A stretch of 64,000 bases of DNA from Linnemannia schmuckeri (GCA_029449235.1 JANATG010000017.1:140001-204000), one strand, 5' to 3'. Positions 30,510 through 40,170 are shown, counted from the stretch's first letter. Made by a program: numbers and translations. Notes: generated from the letters alone by a model not told the origin.

Positions 30510-31634
30510 AGTTATGTTCTAGATCAAAATTCTCGACTCGTAGTAGATGGTGCAACTCAAGAAAAGCAAAATACGACTGGGAAAAGTTGCCCGCGAACCT
30601 CCATATCTGCGCGGTCAGCCCCAGATTTTTCGAGTGTCCTCGATCAAAATTGCATCACGTTAGAGCCGTCAAGTCAAGTACGCAGATCTCAAGGGCCGGT
30701 TTATCTCAAGGCGCAAGATGCAGAGTTGGCAACGTGTTTGTCTCTGCTACTGAACGACCCTGAACCGGAGAGTCTCTTTGTGGCAGGGGATTATAGTCCG
30801 GCCAGATGCAGTGAAGTGAACGATCAGGCCTCATTGCTGTTGTTAGATACGCCTTCACTATCCACTGTAGGCTCCGATGCTATTACCCTATCCTTGCCCA
30901 GCGACCTGTTCACGCCCAGTGACCTACTCATGTCCAGTGACCTATTCACGCCCAGTGACCTATCCGCGCCCAGTGACCTACTCATGTCCAGTGACCTATT
31001 CACGCCCAGTGACCTATCCGCGCCCAGTGACCTACTCACGCCAAGTACTAGCTCCGCGCCTAGCGCCCTATCCATGCCTAGTGCCCTATCCACGTCCAGT
31101 CATGAACTTCCTTCAATGCTTATGGGGATGGTGAGCTTTGATGAACCATCTTGGTGTAAAGTGTCGTGTGCACGGACAACTACCGGTTGTGGAGATCGCG
31201 ACGTTACATGTCGAGTCATCAAAGACAATGCGATTGGAGATCAGCCTACAGCCTGTATTGCCAAGCTGCAGTGTCCATATGAGTGGTGCGCAAAGAGCTT
31301 TGATACGGCAAATCGTTTGAACAAGCACTTAGATGTCCATCGAGTGGACAAACCTTTTTTTTGTAATTTTTGCAATACATCTTTTAAGAGACTATACGAT
31401 AGAAATCGGCATGTTTCCGCCAAGCATGTGCAAGACGAATCGTTTTCCTGTGGTCTCTGCAGAAAACGGTACTCCAGAAAAGATGCCTTGACTAGGCACT
31501 TGAGGGGTAGCGACAGTTACTGCTATACCTTCCTTCGTTGCCAAGGCATGGATGTCAAGGATATTGTCGCAGGAAATAAGACGATAGACGAACATCGTAG
31601 CTATTATGAAGCTTGGTGTAATAATTACTTCTAA
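30510..31634 (+). CDS. C2H2 zinc-finger protein with in-frame minisatellite (5' end unresolved)
   Basis: The frame is open from 30510 to the stop at 31634 but has no ATG before the repeat region (first in-frame ATG about 30930), so an upstream exon or a short form starting there is possible. About 60 residues of SDL-TPSDL-APSDL tandem repeats (bases about 30900-31040) precede three C2H2 fingers: CPYEWCAKSFDTANRLNKHLDVH, CNFCNTSFKRLYDRNRHVSAKH and CGLCRKRYSRKDALTRHL. Probably a sequence-specific DNA-binding regulator. Confidence 0.72.
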   Translation, partial: SYVLDQNSRLVVDGATQEKQNTTGKSCPRTSISARSAPDFSSVLDQNCITLEPSSQVRRSQGPVYLKAQDAELATCLSLLLNDPEPESLFVAGDYSPARCSEVNDQASLLLLDTPSLSTVGSDAITLSLPSDLFTPSDLLMSSDLFTPSDLSAPSDLLMSSDLFTPSDLSAPSDLLTPSTSSAPSALSMPSALSTSSHELPSMLMGMVSFDEPSWCKVSCARTTTGCGDRDVTCRVIKDNAIGDQPTACIAKLQCPYEWCAKSFDTANRLNKHLDVHRVDKPFFCNFCNTSFKRLYDRNRHVSAKHVQDESFSCGLCRKRYSRKDALTRHLRGSDSYCYTFLRCQGMDVKDIVAGNKTIDEHRSYYEAWCNNYF

Positions 31635-31865
31635 AAAGCAAGCCTTTTTATTGATGTTGCAATTATTATTTTGCGAAACGAAGGTCAAGCAGGTTTTAAA
31701 CGCTGTCTATAATCTGCAATTGATAATCGGCTTGGTGTGGTATAAATTTGTACTCTCTCTACCAATGTACATGTTTTTTGCTGATGTGGCTGACAAAATA
31801 ACGCAAAGTCGAAGGCGACTTATTCTTAGCGCTTGTGATCATCGTAACTGGTCGAGTCACCTCTA

Positions 31866-31921
31866 CGGTGGCTAGAAAATCGATCAGCCACATTGTAGAC
31901 TCGGCAATCCAAAGTATAAAA
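31866..31921 (+). promoter_or_regulatory. AGCCACA site and TATA box
   Basis: AGCCACA at 31886-31892 and TATAAAA at 31915-31921, 63 bases before the ATG at 31984. A further TGTGGCT lies near 31783. Confidence 0.55.
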
Positions 31922-31983
31922 GTGAGCAACTACGGAGTTTTGTTGAGAATAACAGGAACAACGCCAGCCTATCAGTCCATAGC

Positions 31984-32610
31984 ATGCACCCCTTCCACTC
32001 GAACAAACACTACATTCACATGAACAAAAGCCTCTGGGATAGGAGGAACAGCGCCGTCTTCGCTCGGCTTGACTACAACTCACCGGTAAAGCAAGAATTT
32101 TCCACTGCCGGCGATTTATGCATGATTCCCACGACCTCGGTCGCAACTTATGCTACCGAGAACGAGCTATCGTCGATCATGTCCCACTCCGTTTCATTGG
32201 ACGATCAGCAAGGGTATCACCCCCTCGACGACATCATGGAAGAACCGAAGTCTTGTCAAGACGAGTTTTCAAACAGTACCAATATCTTACATGGTGCATT
32301 ATCACCTGTTGCCCGAATGCAAACCCTGTCTGATTCTGATATTCATAAGAAGCCTCGTCATAGAATCACAACAGAAGAAGCTAATCGCATCCGCATCCAT
32401 GGTGACTGTCATACCATGGACCGCTACCTATGCAACCAATGCGGAAAAACGTTCTCTCGTCCTTACAACCTACGTTCCCATCGCAGAATTCATCTCGGCA
32501 CCAAGCCGTTCCAATGCAACTGGATCGATAATGCTGGTGCAACATGTATTCGAAGATTTAGTCGAAAGCACGATCTTCAACGCCATATTCACGGAAAGCA
32601 CTCAAGATAG
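31984..32610 (+). CDS. C2H2 zinc-finger protein, two fingers
   Basis: 208 aa, single exon. The N-terminal 140 residues are polar and acidic without a domain. Two C2H2 fingers occupy about 143-205: CNQCGKTFSRPYNLRSHRRIH, then a finger with a wide Cys spacing (CNWIDNAGATCIRRFSRKHDLQRHIHGKH). The TKPFQC linker between them is the classical type. Likely a transcription factor. It lies 350 bases after another C2H2 gene, so the two may be an old tandem pair, though the fingers differ. Confidence 0.82.
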   Translation: MHPFHSNKHYIHMNKSLWDRRNSAVFARLDYNSPVKQEFSTAGDLCMIPTTSVATYATENELSSIMSHSVSLDDQQGYHPLDDIMEEPKSCQDEFSNSTNILHGALSPVARMQTLSDSDIHKKPRHRITTEEANRIRIHGDCHTMDRYLCNQCGKTFSRPYNLRSHRRIHLGTKPFQCNWIDNAGATCIRRFSRKHDLQRHIHGKHSR

Positions 32611-32904
32611 CGAACGGCCATCATATGACATCTTTGTTATGTCAAGCCAGTCGAATAGGTGCCATGGCCTCTTCCTTAATTAAAAACTAACGTGCTCCAC
32701 TTTTATGATCAAAGTGAAACATATGGATTTAGTCCGGGTTTCGTGCTTTTTTTTCAACCGATGCTATCTCCAGATTAAACCAAAAATCCTCATTTTTACC
32801 TCCGCCATCATGGCAATCTGTCCTTTAGTTGTCCTAAAAATCCATTTTCATCATCGTCTTCGTTTTTTGTAACTCGTTATCTTTTGTATGTGTTTCATTG
32901 TTTT

Positions 32905-33215
32905 TATTTGTGTGTGTTGTTTGTTGTGTGTGTTGTTTGCCGTATGTGTTGTCTGTCGTGTGTGTTGTTTGTTGTGTGTGTTGTTTGTTGTGTGTGTTGT
33001 TTGTTTGTGTGTTGTTTGTTGTGTGTGTTGTTTGTTGTGTGTGTTGTTTGTTGTGTGTGTTGTCTGTCGTGTGTGTTGTTTGTTGTGTGTGTTGTTTGTT
33101 GTGTGTGTTGTTTGTTGTGTGTGTTGTTTGTTGTGTGTGTTGTCTGTCGTGTGTGTTGTCTGTCGTGTGTGTTGTCTGTCGTGTGTGTTGTGTATTGTGT
33201 ATGTTGTGTGCTAGA
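32905..33215 (+). repeat. TGTGTGTTGTTTGTTG minisatellite
   Basis: About 310 bases of a 16-bp unit TTGTTTGTTGTGTGTG with a few TTGTCTGTCGTGTGTG variants. It is open in three frames and encodes only Val-Cys-Leu runs, so it is not a gene. Confidence 0.9.
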
Positions 33216-33217
33216 CT

Positions 33218-33351
33218 ATTTGTGGCTACTATGGCTACTGTGGCTACTGTGACTACTGTGGCTATTGTGGCTATTGTGGCTATTGTGGCTATTATGACTG
33301 GTCCATTAACATGGAAGGGGGCAGTACGGTGTGTTATTTAAGGCTATATAA
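33218..33351 (+). promoter_or_regulatory. GTGGCTA array (9-bp period) plus TATA box
   Basis: Nine-base units TGTGGCTAC/TGTGGCTAT run from 33218 to 33297, about nine copies with two variants. TATATAA is at 33345-33351 and the ATG at 33404. Same design as the array beside the paralogue at 23273. Confidence 0.7.
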
Positions 33352-33403
33352 GGAACAGAGACTTAATGGAAAGTTGGATATGAAAACGCTTTAGCACAAA
33401 AGC

Positions 33404-34102
33404 ATGAAGAACCCCATTTTTAGTCAAGTCGAAAAAGTCAGCTTCAGTCAAGCCTTACATCAACTCGCGCTGTTCATCAAAAATGTTGAGCCGAATCATG
33501 CCTTCAAGCCATTTGTCCAAGTGCCCCAAGTGTATGCTAATCTGGTCCACAATAGTCACGTTGACTTGGAACAATTTGATAGTTGCATCTCCGAAATGCT
33601 ATACCTTGCAGAGATTATCGTCAGTAAGGCGATCTTAATTTGTTCCTGCCAAGTGTTCTATGATAACAAACTCATACTTGAAGACCCTGTTTGGATCAAG
33701 AAAATACCCAAAGCAACTTACTGTCCTTTCTTAGAAGGTATCTGCGGAAAGGATAGCCTCGATCAGATTACCAAGAATGCTGACCAACATGGCTATCCAT
33801 ATTTTTGGTATGGTATCGGCTCCAAAGAGGTTTACTTTAGCCCTTCTGCTAAAACATCATTTAATGTTGTTGTCTTTTACGATGAGTCTGGTAAAGGCGT
33901 GGTGGATCAGAGCTACAAGCTGAGTACGCATTTGTGCATTCAGGCTTTGTCGCGAGTGGCAGAGTTCCAACTGGCATCAGACGTGGAAGAGTTGTTTTGG
34001 TTTGTCGTTGTTGAAAGCAACATGCCTCTAGAAAGAGATAACAACGCAGGCATACCACGTTTGGCGGGGGATTTGTCTTTCTTTTGGAATCTTTTAAAAT
34101 AG
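33404..34102 (+). CDS. Unrecognised protein, family U1 member 2 (paralogue of 22592-23128)
   Basis: 232 aa, single exon, intact. No known domain, signal peptide or membrane helix. The central 110 residues match the protein at 22592-23128: DPVWIKK...CPFLEGIC, DSLDQITKNADQHGYPYFWYG, a beta-rich stretch (SFNVVVFYDESGKG) and a helix (LCIQALSRVAEFQL). It has about 70 extra N-terminal residues. LINE-B is inserted 8 bases after the stop, so its 3' UTR is interrupted. Confidence 0.7.
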   Translation: MKNPIFSQVEKVSFSQALHQLALFIKNVEPNHAFKPFVQVPQVYANLVHNSHVDLEQFDSCISEMLYLAEIIVSKAILICSCQVFYDNKLILEDPVWIKKIPKATYCPFLEGICGKDSLDQITKNADQHGYPYFWYGIGSKEVYFSPSAKTSFNVVVFYDESGKGVVDQSYKLSTHLCIQALSRVAEFQLASDVEELFWFVVVESNMPLERDNNAGIPRLAGDLSFFWNLLK

Positions 34103-34110
34103 CGAGGTTG

Positions 34111-34125
34111 GTTACTTCCGTTCAT
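34111..34125 (+). repeat. Target-site duplication of LINE-B (left copy)
   Basis: GTTACTTCCGTTCAT, repeated exactly at 39475-39489. It is followed at once by a run of 10 T (the poly(A) tail of the minus-strand element). Confidence 0.95.
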
Positions 34126-34346
34126 TTTTTTTTTTGTTTATAAGAAATTTATTGCGTCGTGGGAGTGCGTGCAGTAAACTAATACTCCTCACCTACAGGA
34201 GTCACCGCCATTCAAAGGATATAAAAATAAATACTTTCGAAAAAAGTACAAAGGTTACATCTAAACTGGGAAAAAATAATTAACAGATAAAACAGGGAGA
34301 CCAGACAAAATAAATACAGAGAGTAAGAAAATAAAATAGAATACAG

Positions 34347-37300
34347 TTATGTTGGAAAGTTGTTGTCGACAAGAGGGAGCTCGACTGCGGGTGGGGGTTC
34401 GCGCTCTTCACTCTGGCGCTTCTTCTCGGCCAGCTGAGCACGAACTTGGTTGATAGCCAAATCCACCGCGGCCAGGACCATGCGAGGTTCAAAGGCTTGG
34501 TCCTCGCGGACAAAGGCGTGATGGTATCTCCAGATGGAGGCAAGGATGGTACCGATCAAGATGAAGATAGGAATGTCGTGAAGGGGCTCGACAGGGTCCG
34601 GGTCAGGATAGAAAAGGGAGCAGATGTAATCCGCAGTCCAGGCTCGTTCCTCCACATACTTCGAAAGCGCGCCTTGCCATACTTCCAGCTTCTTGGTGCA
34701 GCTGAAAAGGAGGTGTTGACTTGTCTCCGGCTCCGCTCCACAGATACGGCAGAAGGGTCCGGTCATATCAGGAATAATGGAGTGGAGATGGAGTGCAGAG
34801 GGAAGTTTGTTGATTAGAAGCCGCCACCAGACATTGCGCGCATTGTGCGGGATCTTGTTTTTCCAGAAGGACGTCCAGAAAGCAGCAGTGAATGGTGGAT
34901 GTGGCGCCACCATGGGTGGATGATGTGGTGCTGGGGTTGGAGGGCGGTAGGTCTTGGAGAACAACGCCTGACGAAACGAGCGGGTACTGGCTAGTTCGAA
35001 GGAACCATTCTCAGACTTGTTGATAACGATCCCGTTTAGGCGTTCCGCTAGGTCGTCTACCAGATCGAAAGGTCCATCGTTATCCAAGGCGCGTCTCAGG
35101 GCTGGGTGAACCTTGAAATGACCTCCTCTGGTGTTCTCCTCCAACCTTGAATGGGTGCGATGGCCGATGGAGCGCTCGTCCGATGGAATGAACTCCAGTC
35201 TACCTTCTGTCTTGGTCTCGTCTGTCCATACAGGTCTGAAGACACGATCCATACGCCAGTTGGGAGGATGAGGCTCGGGAACACCATCGGGCTCGAGCCA
35301 TTGTGGAAGGAGTGTTGCCATCATGGTTCCGACCTTCAGTGAGTCCGCCGTTTCCTGATCCCAGGACAAACGAGAGATACGTTCGACCGCCTGCACCAAC
35401 CCCTTGAGGATCGTGTGTGGGCGAAAATATTTCTTCCTCGACGTGAGAAAGAAAGTGGGGCTCGCGAAAGGGGCCAACGGAAACTCGGATTCGGTTGCTG
35501 ATCGGAGAAGATCTTTGAAGAAGGATACCATGAAGGAGGTGGTGTCGGAGCAAATTCTCTGAACCGCTCGCAGCTGGAATGCGACAGTCTGGGAGCCAAT
35601 GTCGACTAGACCAAGCCCTCCCTGAGACCGCCGGAGGCAGAGATGGTTCCAGGATGGAGAGGGAAAGAAAGGAACGGTGAATTTGCGGATCGAGCCTTGA
35701 ACTTTCTTCGTCCATTGACGCGTTGGCGGGTGGACGGCGATGACATGCCAGAGACGGGAAAGCAAAAGGGAGTTGGCGATGACGCTGCGTCCCAGGATCG
35801 AGAGCTGGCGACCGTGTTGTAGGTTGATATGATGATTGATTTTTTTGTGTATGTTGTTAAAGAAGGCGTCTCGCTGTGTCCGTGTGAGTGCAATGGGGTA
35901 TCCCAAATAGACCAGGGCATCTTCCACTCGCCTGGAATGGATGTGGACGTGATCCCGCTGAAGAGCCTGCGAGAGAGTCCCGATGTTCCCAAACAGTGGA
36001 AAGGCCACCGTCTTCTTCAAGTTGAGTCGTGCGTTCGAGGCTCGTCCAAATGTGTCCATAATCTCCTTCAGACAAGTCCACTCCTCTATTGACTTGATAA
36101 AGGTAGTAAGATCGTCCGCATATGCCATCAACTTCAACGGTCTCGACATTGGGTGGTCGTTGAGTTTGAATCCAGTGATGCCGGGACTTTTGAGGATGGT
36201 GTGGAGGAGAGGCTCAAATGCAATGTTGTAGAGGTGAGGTGATAGAGGATCCCCTTGTCGTAGGCCACGGCGTTGTGGGAAAGGAGAAGCGAGGTATCCA
36301 TTGATGTTGAGATTGATCTGAGTGCCGAAGAAGAGGGTGAAGATCGAGTTGATGAGGGGGGCGGGGAAGTTCATCTTTTCCATAACAGCCCGCAAGTACT
36401 CTGGGTGGACTCTGTCATACGCCTTTTCCTGGTCAAATAAAATTCCAGCCCCCCCGATCTTGTTCCTCTCGCAGTGTTCCCGAAAGGCTGCCATAACGAG
36501 ACCATTGTCTGAGATGTGACGGTCAGGGACGAAACCCGTCTGGAGAGGAGTGATCAGGCGGTCCAATGGGCTTCGTAGGCGTATTGTAATGATTTTGGTG
36601 AATAGTTTGGCGTCTGTGTTGATAAGCGAAAGCGGGCGCCAGTTCCCGAGGTCTGCCGCATTCCCCTTCTTGTACAACAAGATCATGCACGTCTGCTGCC
36701 AAGACCGGGGCATCCTGGCTTCCAGAAGGGCTTGCGACATAACACAGGATAGGAGAGAGTCAACTCCGTCGACTGAGAGCAGGAAAGTGTAGAGCTCAAA
36801 TGGGAAGCCGTCCATCCCTGGTGCTTTCCCTCGGGCGCTATGAGCCAGGCCTTCGCCAATCTCCTCGACGTCGATGGGGCGCATGAGGTTTTCCTGGTCC
36901 TCCTGTGTGAGGATTGCAAGAGCGGGGAGGTTGGAAAGTAGTTCCCGAATGGCAACGTTGTCGATAGGGTCGGGTGTGTAGAGTTTTTGATAGAAGGATT
37001 TGCCGACGCGGCACAGATCGTTGGGAGAAGAAACTGTAACGTCCGAGTCGGGTATGTTAAGGTGGGTGATGGCGCGTTTGGTTGCTCTGGACTTGAGGAC
37101 GCGGAAGAAATATTTGGTGCATCGTTCGCCGAGTTCTCGCCATCTGAGTTGAGTCCTGACCGCCCATGCGTTCATTGAGGCCTCCTGCAGTTTGTCGAGT
37201 CTCCGTTCTATTTTATGCCATTCTTCCTCCAACCTACGGATCTTCTCCGGGTCGGGGATAGGAGCTCCGCGTTGCCAATTGAGGCGACGTAAGGCCTGTT

Positions 37301-38240
37301 CCCGGTCTCGCTGAAGCTCGATCGAGATATCCTTCTTCTCCTTGGACTTCTCTCTTGTCGCTTGCTTGAGTTTCTCCATCAAGGACGCCTTAAGGTGGTC
37401 CCACGCATCCTGCGGTTGGAAGTCCCGCATTCTGTTTAGATCCTCTTTGATCTCGACGGCCAGTTGCTTAGTATAGTCCTTATCATGTAAAATCGAGGTG
37501 TTCAGTCGCCAAATTCCTGGCCCAGTCTCAAGGGCCTCTAGACTCAGCTCGCATGAAAGCATCGTATGGTCTGTCCAGTCGTTGTGCAGGTACGTGTGTG
37601 AAGGGAACGTCACACGCTCGGCAAGGTCTGGTGACATGAAAATGTAGTCGATTGTTGTTTGATAATGATGATTGTTGAAAGTGTGAATGGGAAGTGAATT
37701 GAAGGGGTTGAGTGCGTTGATGGTGGTGTTGTTGATCCAATTTTTCCATGCGATCGGGGCCGTGTTGCGCAAATGGTGATGGTAGTTAAAGTCTCCCAGG
37801 ACAATGGCTTCGTTGCCAGGAGCTTGGAAAAAGGGCAGTTGGAGAAGATTGGTGTAAAAGGTGTTGCGTGGTGTCTGGGCCCCAGATGGTGCATAGATGT
37901 TACACACTTCAAACAAGACTTTGTCTCCGGTGTCGACTGAGCCGATTGACGCGACGATTGCTCGACCGTCTAGAAGCACGTATGACGAAAGAAAAGTAAG
38001 TTTGGAATGCATAAGCAACAGTGCGCAGTGAGGAGTCCAGATGCTGTGGTGAGAGTGTAGGGATTTGTTGAGGTATTGGATGGTGTCGGGGTCGTTTGGC
38101 TGAATAGATGTCTCTTGCAGCGCCAAGATGTCGATCCTTTGAGTGCTGAGGTATTTGTGAAAATTCCTAGTCGCTGTCCGGTTCGTGATCTTGTTAATCG
38201 TGCGTGCGTTGAGGGTGGCGATTTTGATTGTCTTTAACAT
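34347..38240 (-). CDS. LINE-B ORF2: APE endonuclease-reverse transcriptase
   Basis: 1297 aa, intact. Residues 5-240 are an APE-type endonuclease (IATLNARTINK, ILALQETSI, LGDFNYH, DYIFMSPDL, NDWTDHTML). Reverse transcriptase spans about 470-760: ARGKAPGMDGFPFELY, RPLSLINTDAKLF, QTGFVPDRHISDNGLV, LFDQEKAYDRVHP, RRGLRQGDPLSPHLYN and catalytic MAYADDL (near base 36120). A C-terminal zf-RVT-type segment (WWRLLINKLPSALHLH, CRICGAEPETSQHLLFSC) sits at about 1130-1180. Target-primed reverse transcription of its own RNA. Clearly the same broad family as LINE-A. Confidence 0.96.
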   Translation of the reverse strand: MLKTIKIATLNARTINKITNRTATRNFHKYLSTQRIDILALQETSIQPNDPDTIQYLNKSLHSHHSIWTPHCALLLMHSKLTFLSSYVLLDGRAIVASIGSVDTGDKVLFEVCNIYAPSGAQTPRNTFYTNLLQLPFFQAPGNEAIVLGDFNYHHHLRNTAPIAWKNWINNTTINALNPFNSLPIHTFNNHHYQTTIDYIFMSPDLAERVTFPSHTYLHNDWTDHTMLSCELSLEALETGPGIWRLNTSILHDKDYTKQLAVEIKEDLNRMRDFQPQDAWDHLKASLMEKLKQATREKSKEKKDISIELQRDREQALRRLNWQRGAPIPDPEKIRRLEEEWHKIERRLDKLQEASMNAWAVRTQLRWRELGERCTKYFFRVLKSRATKRAITHLNIPDSDVTVSSPNDLCRVGKSFYQKLYTPDPIDNVAIRELLSNLPALAILTQEDQENLMRPIDVEEIGEGLAHSARGKAPGMDGFPFELYTFLLSVDGVDSLLSCVMSQALLEARMPRSWQQTCMILLYKKGNAADLGNWRPLSLINTDAKLFTKIITIRLRSPLDRLITPLQTGFVPDRHISDNGLVMAAFREHCERNKIGGAGILFDQEKAYDRVHPEYLRAVMEKMNFPAPLINSIFTLFFGTQINLNINGYLASPFPQRRGLRQGDPLSPHLYNIAFEPLLHTILKSPGITGFKLNDHPMSRPLKLMAYADDLTTFIKSIEEWTCLKEIMDTFGRASNARLNLKKTVAFPLFGNIGTLSQALQRDHVHIHSRRVEDALVYLGYPIALTRTQRDAFFNNIHKKINHHINLQHGRQLSILGRSVIANSLLLSRLWHVIAVHPPTRQWTKKVQGSIRKFTVPFFPSPSWNHLCLRRSQGGLGLVDIGSQTVAFQLRAVQRICSDTTSFMVSFFKDLLRSATESEFPLAPFASPTFFLTSRKKYFRPHTILKGLVQAVERISRLSWDQETADSLKVGTMMATLLPQWLEPDGVPEPHPPNWRMDRVFRPVWTDETKTEGRLEFIPSDERSIGHRTHSRLEENTRGGHFKVHPALRRALDNDGPFDLVDDLAERLNGIVINKSENGSFELASTRSFRQALFSKTYRPPTPAPHHPPMVAPHPPFTAAFWTSFWKNKIPHNARNVWWRLLINKLPSALHLHSIIPDMTGPFCRICGAEPETSQHLLFSCTKKLEVWQGALSKYVEERAWTADYICSLFYPDPDPVEPLHDIPIFILIGTILASIWRYHHAFVREDQAFEPRMVLAAVDLAINQVRAQLAEKKRQSEEREPPPAVELPLVDNNFPT

Positions 38241-38246
38241 AATTAA

Positions 38247-39467
38247 TTAGTTAAGACGAGTCGCCGATTGTTTGCTCAGCTCCTTATTGTTGTAAGTGCC
38301 TCCGAAATGAGCCGCCCGCGGGAGTCGGCCTGTAAATTCGGTGGTTGGGGGTAAGGCGTCCAAAAAAGTGTCATCGTCGCTATCGGAGTTGTCGTCCTCC
38401 TTAGAGCGATATTGTTCACGGGTAGGGTTGGCAAACCTGTTTATGCCACTCACAATGTCGGATGGTCTGGCTTCCTGGGTAGACTCTTGAGGAGTTGGTG
38501 TGATAGGCGTGGTGGACGCGATAGGTGTGGTGGGATCGACAGGTGTGGTGGGGTCGATAGGTGTGGCGGTGGCGACAGGCGCAACGACTGCCACAGGTTG
38601 AGTGGACTCTATACCTTCCATGGGAGATGACATCTGCGCATTCTTACGGCGTTTCTTGCCGTTGCGCTTGCGTTGCTGTTTGAAGCTTGCTGCATCATGC
38701 TCTTTGGCGTCCTTGGCTGGGGGTGCATTGTTGGACTCCTTAATGGTGTTGGGTTTGGAGGAGGTAGGCGTGGGTTTCGGTTTGAGTGCTCCGACAATGT
38801 TGGTGATAATTGGGTGTCCTGGTCCAGCAACAATTTCCTTTGGCAGCTCTGGGTGGCTTGGCTTTTCGGCCTTCTTGAACAAAACATATCCGTCCTGAGT
38901 ATAAACCTTGCGTTTGGGGTGCGCATGGTAGTACATGCCGATCTCCATGGGGTTGCCGTACTTGTTGAAAAGCTGGATAACGTCGCTCGGTTTGTAATGT
39001 TGGGGGATGCGTCGGAAGTTGACTTTGTATGTCTGGAGCTTGGGAGGTGTTGGGGTGATTGGGTTGTAGATTGTGTCATTGACCTTCAGTCCGTGCTGTC
39101 GAATAGCGGCATAGACCCTAGGGTCTGCAGGGCGGACCTCGAAGGTTGTGTAGTGTAGATACTGTTCAGTGGCGCAACTGAGCAGGTCGTAGGTGTCCAT
39201 GAGGATCGTGATGATCGAAATCTCGATCGTCACCTTGCGGGGAATGTTGAAAATGAGCGTGCCTTCCGAGTTTGTGCGGACATGCAGGTTCATTCCAGAC
39301 GGCAAAGACTCATCTTGATAAATAGTCTCGCATTTTTTGGGATATTTGGAAAGAGGAGAGTTGGGAGAAGATGCTGAGGATGGTGACCTGGCGGCATTCG
39401 CAAAGGATGCCGCACTGATGCTGTTTGGGTTGGTCTCGCCCCCCACGTTAGTATCGCCGTGGGACAT
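38247..39467 (-). CDS. LINE-B ORF1 protein
   Basis: 406 aa, ATG at 39467. Residues about 50-230 form the likely RNA-binding core (LHVRTNSEGTLIFNIPRKV, YKVNFRRIPQHYKPSDVIQLF, an RRM-like stretch). A Lys-rich segment (KQQRKRNGKKRRKN) and a Thr/Pro/Val repeat (PTTPVDPTTPIASTTP) follow. Unlike LINE-A it has no CCHC knuckle. Its stop is 6 bases before the ORF2 ATG. Confidence 0.85.
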   Translation of the reverse strand: MSHGDTNVGGETNPNSISAASFANAARSPSSASSPNSPLSKYPKKCETIYQDESLPSGMNLHVRTNSEGTLIFNIPRKVTIEISIITILMDTYDLLSCATEQYLHYTTFEVRPADPRVYAAIRQHGLKVNDTIYNPITPTPPKLQTYKVNFRRIPQHYKPSDVIQLFNKYGNPMEIGMYYHAHPKRKVYTQDGYVLFKKAEKPSHPELPKEIVAGPGHPIITNIVGALKPKPTPTSSKPNTIKESNNAPPAKDAKEHDAASFKQQRKRNGKKRRKNAQMSSPMEGIESTQPVAVVAPVATATPIDPTTPVDPTTPIASTTPITPTPQESTQEARPSDIVSGINRFANPTREQYRSKEDDNSDSDDDTFLDALPPTTEFTGRLPRAAHFGGTYNNKELSKQSATRLN

Positions 39468-39474
39468 GGGAAAA

Positions 39475-39489
39475 GTTACTTCCGTTCAT
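39475..39489 (+). repeat. Target-site duplication of LINE-B (right copy)
   Basis: Identical to 34111-34125; abuts the element 5' end. Confidence 0.95.
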
Positions 39490-39809
39490 AAACTATTTAT
39501 TTCCTATCATTGATCACGTGCTGTTTGATTGTAGTGTTATCATCGCTGCCTTGACTTCTACTTCCCAGCTGGTTGTTGTGATATGTCGCGAAGTTACGGG
39601 TACCTTGTGTAGATGTGTTCTCAAAGGCCATCTAGCGTGGTGATTATGACCGAGATGAAGAAGAGCCTGACGATGACAGAGGGATTGTGATCAAGGAAAG
39701 AGCAATTGGAGTGTTGAGCAAAGAGGGAGGGATCGAAGGATGAAGGGATAGAGAGGGATTGCGGACGGGTATTGACCTACTTGTGCGAGAAGGAATTCTG
39801 TAATGACAA

Positions 39810-40170
39810 CACTCTTGACAGAGATGAAAAGCCCATGTTCTGAGAGAGCTGTCCTGACAATTCTAAGGACAGAGGAAAAGGGAGGGCCTCAAGTGAGACT
39901 GTTAAGATAATTCTCTTGACACTAGAGAGAGATGATAGGCTGTCAAGAGAATTCTCTTGACAAAGAGTTGAGGGACTGTCCTCTTGACAAAGGTTGAGGG
40001 GGCTGTGAAGAGAATTTTCTTGACACAGTCACAGAAAGAGAGGAAAAGAGAGCTTTGTCATGACAATTCTCTTGACACAGAGGGGTCTGTCATGACAATT
40101 CTCTTGACACAGAGGGGTCTGTCATGACAATTCTCTTGACACAGAGGGGTCTGTCATGACAATTCTCATG
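39810..40170. repeat. Palindromic minisatellite (TTCTCTTGACA units)
   Basis: At the right end four near-identical 32-bp units (TGACAATTCTCTTGACACAG plus AGGGGTCTGTCA) run tandemly; leftward the units decay. One early copy, near 39938-39960, is a perfect 22-bp palindrome built from TGTCAAGAGAA and its complement. The surrounding 39490-40520 has no gene. Confidence 0.8.

Larger units (their letters stand above)
34126..39474 (-). mobile_element. LINE-B: complete non-LTR retrotransposon
   Basis: 5349 bp between two identical 15-bp duplications, ending in poly(A) on the minus strand, with ORF1 and ORF2 uninterrupted. The perfect duplication and open frames indicate a recent insertion. Only 7 bases lie between the 5' junction and the ORF1 ATG, so the 5' UTR is tiny or slightly truncated. 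Confidence 0.95.

Noticed and set aside
32884..33341. Three overlapping open frames of 108-147 codons
   Set aside because: They read through the TGTGTGTTGTTTGTTG minisatellite and encode only Val/Cys/Leu runs.
39900..40170. CRISPR-like array
   Set aside because: Units are contiguous tandem copies with no unique spacers, and the genome is eukaryotic.
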